Origin: UBA9655 sp964597045 | Lineage (GTDB): Bacteria > Pseudomonadota > Alphaproteobacteria > UBA9655 | Reading direction: 5' to 3' | NCBI GenBank assembly: GCA_964597045.1 | Contig: CAZQWE010000001.1 | Location: 1 to 64,000, forward strand | Length of the DNA: 64,000 bases | Part shown: positions 9,973-17,949 of the stretch, piece by piece | Layout: the number at the start of each line of letters is the position of its first letter | Numbering within the stretch: the first letter of the stretch is position 1 | Program-made: the position numbers and the translations under genes | Notes under the pieces: generated by a model | The model's database searches: none | Told to the model about the DNA's origin: nothing | Seen by the model: only the letters and a program-made list of their open reading frames with translations

Positions 9973-10767
9973 ATGAATAGCCAAAGACAACGCCTGTTAA
10001 ACTTTGTTACAAGCAAGGGTTTTCACATATTTGTGCTTTGCCTTATTCTTTTGAATGCCATCGTCATTGGGTGTCAAACGTCAAAAGAACTGATGGCAGA
10101 CTATGGACGCTCACTTGACTATGCTGAATATCTCATCCTTGTCGTGTTCGTTTTTGAAATCATCTGCAAAATTCTTGCAAAAGGGAAAGGCTATTTTAAA
10201 AGAGGCTGGGATATCTTTGACTTTACGGTCATTATGATCTCCCTCCTCCCCCACGCTGCCGATCTTTCAATTTTTAGATCTTTTCGTATTCTGCATTCCT
10301 TTGAGGTCTTTCAAGTCTCCCCTCATATGCTACAAATCATTAGAGCTCTCCGTCATATTGGACCGAATCTTCTCAATCTGTTTCTTCTTATGTTTGTATC
10401 TTTCTATATTCTTGCAGTGATTGGGGTTGAGCTATATGGACAGGCGTTTCCAAAATATTTTGGAACTTTACCTTGGTCACTCTATACCCTTTTTAAGCTT
10501 ATGGTTTACGATGAATTTGGAAAAATTACTTATCAAGTTCTCCAGGTTTATCCTTATTCCTGGATTTACTTTCTGACCGTCATCATTATCCTTGCCTTCG
10601 TTCTCATAAACCTCTTTATCGCTATCGTTGTTACTGCCATTCAACGTTCTCTTGATGTTGATACGGACCCTATCGAGGAGAAGGTCACTCAAGAGATGGC
10701 CATGATTAAGAACTTACAGACCGAAATTAAAGAGCTTAAGGAACTGGTAAAAAATTTAAAGGGGTGA
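9973..10767 (+). CDS. Voltage-gated-channel-like (BacNav family) membrane protein
   Basis: This 264-residue protein has the length and order of a single-subunit bacterial sodium channel: S1-S3 in residues 15-95, S4 near 100-117, S5 at 133-155, a pore loop at 163-190, S6 at 197-224, and a C-terminal coiled coil (232-263) as in BacNav tetramers. Two key sites are altered. S4 reads R102-R105-H108-E111 at three-residue spacing, where family members carry four arginines. The filter position normally TLESW reads VYDEFG (178-183). Voltage sensing and ion choice may therefore differ from known channels. It is co-directional with, and 4 bases from, the SIMPL gene. Confidence 0.85.
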   Translation: MNSQRQRLLNFVTSKGFHIFVLCLILLNAIVIGCQTSKELMADYGRSLDYAEYLILVVFVFEIICKILAKGKGYFKRGWDIFDFTVIMISLLPHAADLSIFRSFRILHSFEVFQVSPHMLQIIRALRHIGPNLLNLFLLMFVSFYILAVIGVELYGQAFPKYFGTLPWSLYTLFKLMVYDEFGKITYQVLQVYPYSWIYFLTVIIILAFVLINLFIAIVVTAIQRSLDVDTDPIEEKVTQEMAMIKNLQTEIKELKELVKNLKG

Positions 10768-10784
10768 TTTGTCACCCCTTTAAA
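10749..10784. terminator. Bidirectional terminator, strongest for the minus strand
   Basis: TTTAAAGGGGTGA (10755-10767) pairs perfectly with TCACCCCTTTAAA (10772-10784) around a TTTG loop, giving a 13-bp stem. On the minus strand the stem is followed by six T's (A-run at 10749-10754), a classical intrinsic terminator for the lipoprotein gene. The channel gene's stop codon lies inside the stem. Confidence 0.85.
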
Positions 10785-10796
10785 CCTTGTAAAACT

Positions 10797-11258
10797 TTAC
10801 ATAATCTGCCAATGACCATCGGGCATACGGCAAGCTGTACCGTAAGCTTTCTCTTGTTTTCCACCAACACTAATGATCTGTTGGAATTCACGACAATGCT
10901 GTCCTTGTGTATTTTGGAACGTTTTTGTAGGTGTAATGCTTCCAGAGTTTCCAGAATCTGGGTTTCTCCATTGAGCCGTTTGCCCGATTTTACTGTTCTC
11001 TAAGGCAGCCTGGTGTGCCCTGTCAGCTTCCATCCGATCTTTCTGATCAAGCTGTCCCCCAATGTATCCGCCAGCGAGAGCACCTGCAACAGCGCCAACC
11101 GCCGTGGCTACAGTTTTCCCACGTCCTTTACCAATGGATGAACCCGCCCACGCACCGAGGGCGCCACCGCCCACAGCTCCGATAGCTTGCTTTGGATTTT
11201 CACATCCCGTCGCAAGAAGAGCGACCAGAAGAGTGGAGGCAATAACTTTTGTTTTCAT
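10797..11258 (-). CDS. Glycine-zipper lipoprotein, 17 kDa surface antigen family
   Basis: This 153-residue protein has a lipoprotein signal (hydrophobic residues 5-17, lipobox LLATGC with Cys19) followed by two Gly-zipper hairpin segments (about 27-45 and 50-70) of the 2TM glycine-zipper domain. A mixed C-terminal domain contains two cysteines (in HCREF and TACRMPDG). This is the layout of the 17 kDa antigen known from Rickettsia and widespread in alphaproteobacteria. It is expected in the outer membrane. It is transcribed alone, toward the channel gene, with a terminator between them. Confidence 0.88.
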   Translation of the reverse strand: MKTKVIASTLLVALLATGCENPKQAIGAVGGGALGAWAGSSIGKGRGKTVATAVGAVAGALAGGYIGGQLDQKDRMEADRAHQAALENSKIGQTAQWRNPDSGNSGSITPTKTFQNTQGQHCREFQQIISVGGKQEKAYGTACRMPDGHWQIM

Positions 11259-11396
11259 TTTGATATCCTTTGTTTACTTTAAATTTCATGAGGCAAATAA
11301 CTCTGCTGCCTTATGTTGTGCGCATTTTAGCGCTAATATTTGACTTGATCAATGGGGCAGATCACAGTAGTTTCCCATTGATGGGAGGGGAGCGTC

Positions 11397-12299
11397 ATGC
11401 CTAAAAGCGAAACAAACATAATACGTTATGCGACCTATGCATCCGTCACAGTGGCTGCATTGCTCATTGGGTTTAAGTTTTTTGCTTGGTGGATCACCCA
11501 TTCTGTCAGTTTACAAGCATCTCTCATCGACTCTATTCTGGATGCAATCGCTTCTTTTATTAACCTCATAGCTGTTTATCAAGCCCTTAAACCCGCCGAT
11601 GCTGAGCATCGTTTTGGTCATGGTAAAGCTGAATCCCTTGCAGGCCTAGGGCAAGCTCTCTTTATTGGACTTTCTTCCTTATGGCTGCTATACGAAGCAA
11701 GAGAACGACTTATGCAACCTGAGGTCATTGAATCAAGTGACGTTGGCATTGCTGTCATGTTATTTGCTATCGTGATTACTCTCATTCTTGTCACCTTTCA
11801 ACGATATGTTATCAAAACCACAGGTTCCACAGCCATTGCTGCAGATATGCTCCACTACCGCTCAGACCTCCTCATTAACTCAGCTGTCATCGTTTCTTTG
11901 GTGAGTGCAGATTTCTTTAATGTCCAACTCATCGATCCTATCTTCGGCATACTCATTGGATTCTATATCTTGTGGAGCGCTTGGCAAATTATGCTTCAAG
12001 CCTTTAATATTTTGATGGACCGCGAACTTGAAGATGAGGACAGAGATAGAATTCTCAAGATTATTAAGTCCCATCCTGAAGTTCTGGATGTTCGTGATTT
12101 TCGCACGAGAAGCTCGGGTCTACAGCAGTTTTTTCAACTCCATCTTCTTATGAATCCAAATCTTACTTTGATGCAGGCTGATCTTGTGGCAGGACAAGTC
12201 GAAAAGGAAATCTTATTAGCCTACCCCAAGAGTCAAGTCATCATAAGGTTGGTTCCAGAAATTCCACCAAAAAAAAGTGGAAAAAAGCAAAAAGAGTAA
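11397..12299 (+). CDS. Cation diffusion facilitator (FieF-like divalent metal exporter)
   Basis: This 300-residue inner-membrane protein starts at ATG behind GGGAGGGGAG. Six transmembrane segments fill residues 10-200. The metal site pattern is visible: DSILD in TM2 (the FieF DxxxD), HRFGHGKAESLAGL in the TM2-TM3 loop, and ADMLHYRSD in TM5. A cytosolic C-terminal domain follows, and the last residues are a Lys-rich tail. FieF exports Zn2+/Fe2+ by proton antiport; the exact metal cannot be told from sequence. Confidence 0.9.
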   Translation: MPKSETNIIRYATYASVTVAALLIGFKFFAWWITHSVSLQASLIDSILDAIASFINLIAVYQALKPADAEHRFGHGKAESLAGLGQALFIGLSSLWLLYEARERLMQPEVIESSDVGIAVMLFAIVITLILVTFQRYVIKTTGSTAIAADMLHYRSDLLINSAVIVSLVSADFFNVQLIDPIFGILIGFYILWSAWQIMLQAFNILMDRELEDEDRDRILKIIKSHPEVLDVRDFRTRSSGLQQFFQLHLLMNPNLTLMQADLVAGQVEKEILLAYPKSQVIIRLVPEIPPKKSGKKQKE

Positions 12300-12337
12300 T
12301 TATATAACTAGCTGTAGCATTTGAAGGAAAGCATACA

Positions 12338-13531
12338 ATGAAGGATTACGGACTCATTATAAAACTGTTACTCTCTATAGTTCTTATAATGCTCTTTGGT
12401 GACTCTATTCCTGACCCCATTCAACGGGGCTTCTTTACCTTAAGCATCCTCCTCAAAGACACGCTTGTCTTTACCATGCCGCTCATCGTTTTTTCTTTTA
12501 TTTTTGCGAGTCTTTCTTCCTTTCAAAGAAGCGCTCCTCTCTTGATTGTTTTAATACTAAGTCTAGTTCTAATCTCGAACTTCACCTTAACACAGATTGG
12601 ATTTTTAACAGGAGAAACCTTCCTTTCTCAGTTGGGCTATCATGCAGCAAATGCTCTTACACCAGCCTCTTCAGAATCTGTGCCCTTAGAGCCTTTTTTC
12701 TCAATACCCTATCCGAAACTGATTAGCACGGATCTTGCCCTGTTACTGGGAACAGTTCTCGGTCTTATAGGTGCTTTCTGGGGGAATGCCTTCCTCGCTA
12801 ATTGTGGTGATAAATTAAAAAACATTGTTCAAGCGGGACTTACTAAAGTCTTTATTCCCCTTGTTCCCCTTTATGTCATCGGTTTTCTCTTCAAGATTCA
12901 ACACGAAGAGTCTCTTACTGATTTATTTGCCGGATATGGTCCGATGATTGGACTTATCGTTTTGACACAATTCACGGTGATTTTATTCTTCTATTTTAAG
13001 GCCAACTTTGGAAACATGAAGAATTTTATGACCTCACTCAAAAACGTTTGCCCATCAGGAATTGTCGCCTTATCAACTATGTCGAGTGCCGCAACAATGC
13101 CCCTTACGTTGGAAGCCGCAGAAAAGAATACAAAAAACAAAAGCCTTACACAAGTTGTCATCCCTGCCACAACAAACATTCACCATGTCGGTGATTCAAT
13201 CGCCATTCCTATTCTCATCGCTGTGGTTCTCGCAATGCATGGCATCGATTCCATGAATTATTCTACATTTCTTCTCTTCTCAATGTATTATATGGTGGCC
13301 AAGTTTGGTGTTCCTTCAGTTCCAGGAGGCGAACTCATTGTCTTATTTCCTATCCTGGATACGAGCTTTGGCTTTACAGCCTCAATGAGTGGGCTTCTCA
13401 CTACACTTTATCTGCTCATGGATCCTTTCATTACGGTCACTAACGTGCTTTGCAACGGGGCACTTTCAATCTTCGTTGATAAAATTGCAGGACGAATGAA
13501 AGTCTTTTCAGAAGTTGAAGTAGCTGCCTAA
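12338..13531 (+). CDS. Dicarboxylate/amino acid:cation symporter (SDF/DAACS family)
   Basis: This 397-residue transporter starts at ATG behind GAAGGAAAG. The overall hydrophobicity matches the sodium:dicarboxylate symporter fold, with the re-entrant loop STMSSAATMPLTLEAAEKN and a second hairpin before TM8. At the place where standard members have NMDGT, this one reads NIHHVGDSIAIP, so the ion and substrate site belongs to a divergent subgroup. It would import C4-dicarboxylates or an acidic/neutral amino acid; substrate unknown. Likely transcribed alone or behind the CDF gene (38-base gap). Confidence 0.85.
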   Translation: MKDYGLIIKLLLSIVLIMLFGDSIPDPIQRGFFTLSILLKDTLVFTMPLIVFSFIFASLSSFQRSAPLLIVLILSLVLISNFTLTQIGFLTGETFLSQLGYHAANALTPASSESVPLEPFFSIPYPKLISTDLALLLGTVLGLIGAFWGNAFLANCGDKLKNIVQAGLTKVFIPLVPLYVIGFLFKIQHEESLTDLFAGYGPMIGLIVLTQFTVILFFYFKANFGNMKNFMTSLKNVCPSGIVALSTMSSAATMPLTLEAAEKNTKNKSLTQVVIPATTNIHHVGDSIAIPILIAVVLAMHGIDSMNYSTFLLFSMYYMVAKFGVPSVPGGELIVLFPILDTSFGFTASMSGLLTTLYLLMDPFITVTNVLCNGALSIFVDKIAGRMKVFSEVEVAA

Positions 13532-13567
13532 TATTTTCCTATATTGACTTCCCCTTATTTATCTGGT

Positions 13568-13606
13568 CTCATTTTAGATTATAAATTTAAAATGAGTAAA
13601 ACTCAT
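13568..13606. promoter_or_regulatory. Nested inverted repeats covering the luxR-like start codon
   Basis: CTCATTTTA (13568-13576) is repeated inverted as TAAAATGAG (13588-13596). Overlapping it, ATGAGT (13592-13597) and ACTCAT (13601-13606) form a second repeat that includes the first bases of the ATG at 13605. There is no Shine-Dalgarno sequence here. It could be an autoregulatory operator or an mRNA hairpin hiding the start; both are inference. Confidence 0.4.
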
Positions 13607-14489
13607 GCCAGACAAAATCAAGGATAACAGAGAGTTTAATTTATCTTTTTGTGATAAACTTCAGCCTTTTCTTGATCCTTTGACCCAACAATTTGGAATC
13701 AAAACTTTCGGATATAGAAAGTTCTATCCTGATGGAAGAAGTGTGGGAATTTCCAGCAATCACATATTAACAAACCTCACAATTGAAAAGTTTAATAATA
13801 AGATTATACCTACTTATGAAAAGGAAGTTGGCCTTGTTCTTACTGGTGAGAAATGTCATTTCTTCCGTGTCGGCAAGCCTGATCCTACAAATCTTTTTTT
13901 TACAACTATGTATGAGATTGATGTCTGGAATACATTATCCTTCTATAGACAAAGTGGAGATTGTGTTGAAGGCTTTTATTTTGCATCTACACGTGATAAC
14001 GAAGCCATTGTTGAGGAGTATTTCAATAACACACGTGTTTTCGAAATGTTCTCATTTTATTTCAAGGATAAATTTAATAGTATTGTAAATCCAAAGGATC
14101 TTGAAATTCTTAAAACCGATACAATATCCCATCTAACCTTTGCAAAAAAAATCCCTGTTGATGAGCCAACTGCTCAAGATATTAGAAATTTCATTACGAG
14201 CATTCCCCTTCAAAAGTTTTTCCTCTCCGTACAAGGAAAGGAATACTGTCTTTCCATTCAGGAGTTTAGGTGTCTCTCCCTTCTCAGTCGAGGAAAGACG
14301 ACAAAAGAAATTGGCCTCGCGTTAGGTCTTTCTTCAAGAACTGTTGAAGGCTATATTGAAAATATCAAGAATAAAATTAATATCACATCACGAGGTCAAC
14401 TCATTGATCTTTTCCTTAGTAATTTTAAAAATAATAAAGAATATGTTTTTCCAACAGATGATTTAGATAAAGAGAAAGTTAAGATATGA
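13605..14489 (+). CDS. LuxR-family transcriptional regulator
   Basis: This 294-residue protein has a C-terminal LuxR-type helix-turn-helix (about 205-265: FRCLSLLSRGKTTKEIGLAL then SSRTVEGYIENIKNKI). The N-terminal 190 residues are an unrecognised sensor domain rich in aromatic residues, with no receiver aspartate pattern. It therefore resembles ligand-sensing LuxR proteins rather than response regulators. It overlaps the next gene (methyltransferase) by 4 bases (ATGA), so the two are co-translated. A second LuxR with a similar layout lies at 56098-56889. Confidence 0.85.
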   Translation: MPDKIKDNREFNLSFCDKLQPFLDPLTQQFGIKTFGYRKFYPDGRSVGISSNHILTNLTIEKFNNKIIPTYEKEVGLVLTGEKCHFFRVGKPDPTNLFFTTMYEIDVWNTLSFYRQSGDCVEGFYFASTRDNEAIVEEYFNNTRVFEMFSFYFKDKFNSIVNPKDLEILKTDTISHLTFAKKIPVDEPTAQDIRNFITSIPLQKFFLSVQGKEYCLSIQEFRCLSLLSRGKTTKEIGLALGLSSRTVEGYIENIKNKINITSRGQLIDLFLSNFKNNKEYVFPTDDLDKEKVKI

Positions 14490-15358
14490 AACTTACAAAC
14501 TACATTAGGGTTATTATTATTATGCAGGCAATTTCTTTCTCAAACATGCTTCACTCAATTCATTTTCCTGAGGAAGACGACACAGAATTTGGCGTCAAGG
14601 CTACCAATCCAAAATTAAAAATTGACGATGATCTAAAAATGCCCGACCCCATTGAAGATGGAAAGATTCCAACTCTTAATAAAACGGGATACATGACCTC
14701 TGATCAATGTAATCTTAGTTTAAAATTTATTGAAGATGCTGGAAAAGCAACTTTACCTGTTCTTGATATCGGCGCAGCTTATGGAATAACAACCCTTCCC
14801 GCTCTAAAGCTTGGAGCGCAAGTTATTGCCAATGATATAGATACCAGACACCTCCTCTTACTTCGAGAACAAGCCCTTCCAAAATTTTGGGAACGTCTTA
14901 CTCTCAATAGATATCAATTTCCACAATTTACAAATTTTCCTAATGAGTCTTTGGATATTATTCTCATCAATCGGGTTTCGCATTTTCTAACTCCAGATGA
15001 AATGGAAGAGACTCTTCAAAAAGCCTTCAAATGGTTAACTCCTGGAGGCCGTCTCTACATCATAACCATGAGCCCTCACCACTATCTCCTAGAACGCTTT
15101 TTACCAGTTTACAATCAAAGGGTACATAATAAGGTCATATGGGCCGGAGACATTCCTAATATGCATGATTATGCGCCTGACCTTAAACATCAAATACCTC
15201 AATATCTTCATGTCATGGATTCACATTCATTAGGAGCAGCCATAAAACTAAAGGGATTCAAAATCATAGAAGAGAGTTTATTTGATTATGGCCATACAGA
15301 TATAAAAAAAGCGAATGGTAAAGGCTATTACGGCGTTATAGCAGAAAAATCACTTTAA
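14486..15358 (+). CDS. Class I SAM-dependent methyltransferase, possibly exported
   Basis: This 290-residue protein starts in the 4-base overlap with luxR. Motif I (VLDIGAAYGITTLPAL, near residue 90) is the SAM-binding loop; IANDID is the acidic end of beta2; LDIILINRVSHFL and the LTPGGRLYIITM strand complete a Rossmann methyltransferase. The first 25 residues are hydrophobic and could be a signal peptide or anchor. If exported it could not reach SAM, so an inner-membrane anchor or a cytosolic protein is more likely. Substrate unknown. Confidence 0.8.
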   Translation: MKLTNYIRVIIIMQAISFSNMLHSIHFPEEDDTEFGVKATNPKLKIDDDLKMPDPIEDGKIPTLNKTGYMTSDQCNLSLKFIEDAGKATLPVLDIGAAYGITTLPALKLGAQVIANDIDTRHLLLLREQALPKFWERLTLNRYQFPQFTNFPNESLDIILINRVSHFLTPDEMEETLQKAFKWLTPGGRLYIITMSPHHYLLERFLPVYNQRVHNKVIWAGDIPNMHDYAPDLKHQIPQYLHVMDSHSLGAAIKLKGFKIIEESLFDYGHTDIKKANGKGYYGVIAEKSL

Positions 15359-15373
15359 TCGAGGGAGGACTCT

Positions 15374-16651
15374 ATGAAATTAAATCGCAAAGTCTTATTT
15401 GCATCCATTAGTGGTGGCGTACTTGAAATTTACGATTTTATTGTTTACGGCCTTCTGGCCTCAACCCTTGCGCCTCTCTTATTTAATGCAGAGGATCCTT
15501 TTTCCAGCTTAATTCAAAGTTATATTGCTTTTTGCGTCGGCTTCTTTGCACGTCCCATAGGCGCTCTCATCTTTGGCCATTTAGGCGATGTTTATGGAAG
15601 GAAGAAAGCACTCATTTTTTCTTCCGTTCTTATGGCTTTATCGACCTTAGCTCTTGGTCTTATCCCAACTTATGAACAGATTGGGGTTTGGGCATCCATA
15701 AGCGTCTTCATCATCAGAATCCTTCAAGGAATATCTGTAGGTGGCGAATATACAGGCGGAATCATCATGTCAGTTGAGCACACATCCAAGGAGAGGCGAG
15801 GTGCCGTTGGCGCCTATGTTGTCGCAGGTTACCTGGGTGGCATTTTCCTCGGTACTCTCACAAGCTTTCTTTTTACCCTTCCTATCATGCCAAGTTGGGG
15901 ATGGCGTTTGCCCTTCCTATTTGGATGTTTGATTGTTGGAGTTGGATATTATATACGTAATAAAGTTGACGAATCCCCTGAGTTTGTTAAAGCTCAAGAA
16001 ACAAAACCAGAATCATTCTTTCAAGATTTTCTTAAGGTTCCACATCTCTTTTTAGCCTGCATGGGAATGGCCGGATTCGGTGGTGTTTTTCTTTATACCA
16101 TCACTGTTCATATTCCAACCTACTTAAAAAGTGCTTTCAACATTTCCAATAGTACAATGATGTTTATTCCCATATTACCAACATTTTGTATGATGATTGG
16201 TGTTATCACTTTCGGAACTCTTTCTGATAGAGTTGGGCGAATCCCTCTGATGAAAGTAGGAGCGATTATCTTTGCAATTGTTGTTGTTCCTCTCGTTTAT
16301 CTCATTAAAGGATTGTCCCTTGAGGTTGGTATTCTTGCATTAATGGCAATCGGTTTTATTTCGACCATTTATAATGGTCCTATGAATACACTCGTCGTTG
16401 AAGTCTTCGCACCCCTTCACCGTTATAAATCCGCAGCTATTAGTTACTCTTTAGGCATGAGCTTATTTGGAGGGACGGCTCCACTCGTTGCAGCATGGAT
16501 AACAAAAGAAAGCGATGGGCCTTTTTTACTTTCTTGTTATTTCTTACTCGTTGGTCTTATGGGACTCGGTGCGATAAAAATCGTTGAAATGCATTTCAAA
16601 GCGGGGGAAAAAGGAAGGAGGGAATTTACTCCCTCCTTCATGACGTCATGA
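15374..16651 (+). CDS. MFS transporter, metabolite:H+ symporter (MHS) family
   Basis: This 425-residue, 12-TM protein starts at ATG behind GGGAGGA, 15 bases after the methyltransferase. The MHS signatures are present: GGVLEIYDFIVYG in TM1, the loop GHLGDVYGRKKAL, QGISVGGEYTGG in TM4 and SDRVGRIPLM in the central loop. Relatives (ProP, ShiA, KgtP types) carry osmolytes, shikimate or 2-oxoglutarate with protons; which one applies here is open. It may share a transcript with luxR and the methyltransferase. Confidence 0.88.
   Translation: MKLNRKVLFASISGGVLEIYDFIVYGLLASTLAPLLFNAEDPFSSLIQSYIAFCVGFFARPIGALIFGHLGDVYGRKKALIFSSVLMALSTLALGLIPTYEQIGVWASISVFIIRILQGISVGGEYTGGIIMSVEHTSKERRGAVGAYVVAGYLGGIFLGTLTSFLFTLPIMPSWGWRLPFLFGCLIVGVGYYIRNKVDESPEFVKAQETKPESFFQDFLKVPHLFLACMGMAGFGGVFLYTITVHIPTYLKSAFNISNSTMMFIPILPTFCMMIGVITFGTLSDRVGRIPLMKVGAIIFAIVVVPLVYLIKGLSLEVGILALMAIGFISTIYNGPMNTLVVEVFAPLHRYKSAAISYSLGMSLFGGTAPLVAAWITKESDGPFLLSCYFLLVGLMGLGAIKIVEMHFKAGEKGRREFTPSFMTS
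16614..16650. other. 10-bp hairpin and 12-base palindrome at the end of the MHS gene
   Basis: GAAGGAGGGA (16614-16623) pairs with TCCCTCCTTC (16630-16639) over a 6-base loop, within the last codons of the transporter. The perfect palindrome CATGACGTCATG (16639-16650) follows directly. There is no T-run. The position between convergent genes suggests a transcription stop or processing site. Confidence 0.45.
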
Positions 16652-16665
16652 ATGAGCAGGGAGGA

Positions 16666-17247
16666 TCATGCCGCCAATCTATTATATTGATTTACACTAT
16701 CTTGCCAGGTCTGTGGAGCAGGCTTGGATCTATTCTTAAGAAGGGAAAGAATCCCATGAAAGAGTCCGTCTCCAGATTCATGAGGTCTTAGCTCAAGAAC
16801 ATAAGGCCAAAAACCAAGAATCTCTGTACATAAATATTCACCTGGCAATAAAGAAACACTCATATAATCAATACCTTCGTTAACACCAAACTCAACAAGC
16901 TTTTGATAAAGTTCAACATAAAAAATCTTACAAAATGTATCAAAATCAGGAAATAAATTTTCATTGTCCAAATGGAGGTAAACTGTCCCTACCCATGCTT
17001 CCTTGTTACATGTGATAGAGGAAGGCAGTTTATTTCTTATAGCCGACGTAACTGAATTAAGGCTTTTCTTTTGTAGCATAGCCCCGCCGAATATACCCTT
17101 TGAATCATCATTCATAAGAATAAATTTTCTCTCATAAGTATTATTAAACAACTCAAAGAGACTCTCTTTCTTTTTCATGACTTCAATATAGGAGTCGACG
17201 CACCCCTTTGATACCATAGATGAACTTGATTCAAGGAATTCAAACAT
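16666..17247 (-). CDS. GNAT-like protein of unknown function
   Basis: The start chosen is the ATG at 17247 (193 aa), because AGAGGAG lies 6 bases upstream; an in-frame ATG 5 codons earlier overlaps that ribosome site. Residues about 85-150 show a beta-strand (EAWVGTVYLHL), a helix, a strand (GIDYMSVSLLP) and ILGFWPYVLELRP, resembling acyltransferases of the GNAT superfamily, which includes LuxI-type autoinducer synthases. The match is weak and the acyl-CoA loop is not convincing. No partner is evident, though a luxR-like gene lies 3 kb away. Confidence 0.5.
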   Translation of the reverse strand: MFEFLESSSSMVSKGCVDSYIEVMKKKESLFELFNNTYERKFILMNDDSKGIFGGAMLQKKSLNSVTSAIRNKLPSSITCNKEAWVGTVYLHLDNENLFPDFDTFCKIFYVELYQKLVEFGVNEGIDYMSVSLLPGEYLCTEILGFWPYVLELRPHESGDGLFHGILSLLKNRSKPAPQTWQDSVNQYNRLAA

Positions 17248-17290
17248 AAATTCTCCTCTCATATAGCCTTTGTGGTGTGAAGGTTTTGCT

Positions 17291-17320
17291 ATTCAATCTC
17301 AAGGAGCACTGAGATTGAAT
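17291..17320. promoter_or_regulatory. 11-bp inverted repeat upstream of the GNAT-like gene
   Basis: ATTCAATCTCA (17291-17301) and TGAGATTGAAT (17310-17320) are a perfect inverted repeat with an 8-base spacer, 44 bases upstream of the GNAT-like start. There is no T-run on either side. An operator or 5'-UTR hairpin is likely; the regulator is unknown. Nothing else is seen in the 17248-17519 gap. Confidence 0.45.
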
Positions 17321-17519
17321 AAACAATAACTTCACTTCCCCCACAACAACTACTTTATTGTATATCTTAGCTTTCAGATACTTCACATTCTTACAATAAT
17401 CAAATTTAATTGCAATTTTCCTCATTTTGCACCCGTAAAATTTACGGTATTTTTTAAGATATTGATTTTATTAAATTTTAATATAAAATGATTAAAATCA
17501 TAAAAAGAAAGGAAATATC

Positions 17520-17876
17520 ATGAAACATACATTTAGTTGGATGCAGCTTATTACAAACGATTCAAAGAAGGCTGAAAACTTTTATTCACAACTGTTTAAT
17601 TGGAAAATGAATAACGATAACCTGTCTGGAACACCACATACCATCATTGATGCCGGAGATGGCACCTTTGCGGGAATTGTACAAGATGGTTCAAACACAA
17701 CTCCTTCCTGGATTTCTTACATTAATGTTGATGATATCAATGCCTATACAGATAAAGCAACACAATTAGGAGCTCAAATCATTGTTCCCATTACAGAGAT
17801 AGGTGGTGAACAAGGTTTTTATTGCGTTTTTAAAGATCCGACAGGAGCCATCCTCGGACTTTGGGGACCTAGGTAA
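17520..17876 (+). CDS. VOC-family (glyoxalase-like) protein
   Basis: This 118-residue protein starts at ATG behind AAAGGAAA. It shows one vicinal-oxygen-chelate repeat pair: an N-terminal strand (FSWMQLITNDSKKAENFY) and the C-terminal strand FKDPTGAILGLWGPR. Such single-domain proteins (the PhnB/27 kDa-antigen-like type) may be enzymes or binding proteins. A paralogue of similar length lies at 55538-55921. Function unknown beyond the fold. Confidence 0.8.
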   Translation: MKHTFSWMQLITNDSKKAENFYSQLFNWKMNNDNLSGTPHTIIDAGDGTFAGIVQDGSNTTPSWISYINVDDINAYTDKATQLGAQIIVPITEIGGEQGFYCVFKDPTGAILGLWGPR

Positions 17877-17949
17877 ACCTTAAATTGACAATTCAAGAAC
17901 CCTTGCATTTTCTCTTTTCATCCTTATATGTTTGAGTAAAGGAAAATGC

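Noticed and set aside
17240..17425. 61-codon minus-strand frame upstream of the GNAT-like gene
   Set aside because: Overlaps the GNAT start and its repeat, with no ribosome site; treated as noncoding leader.
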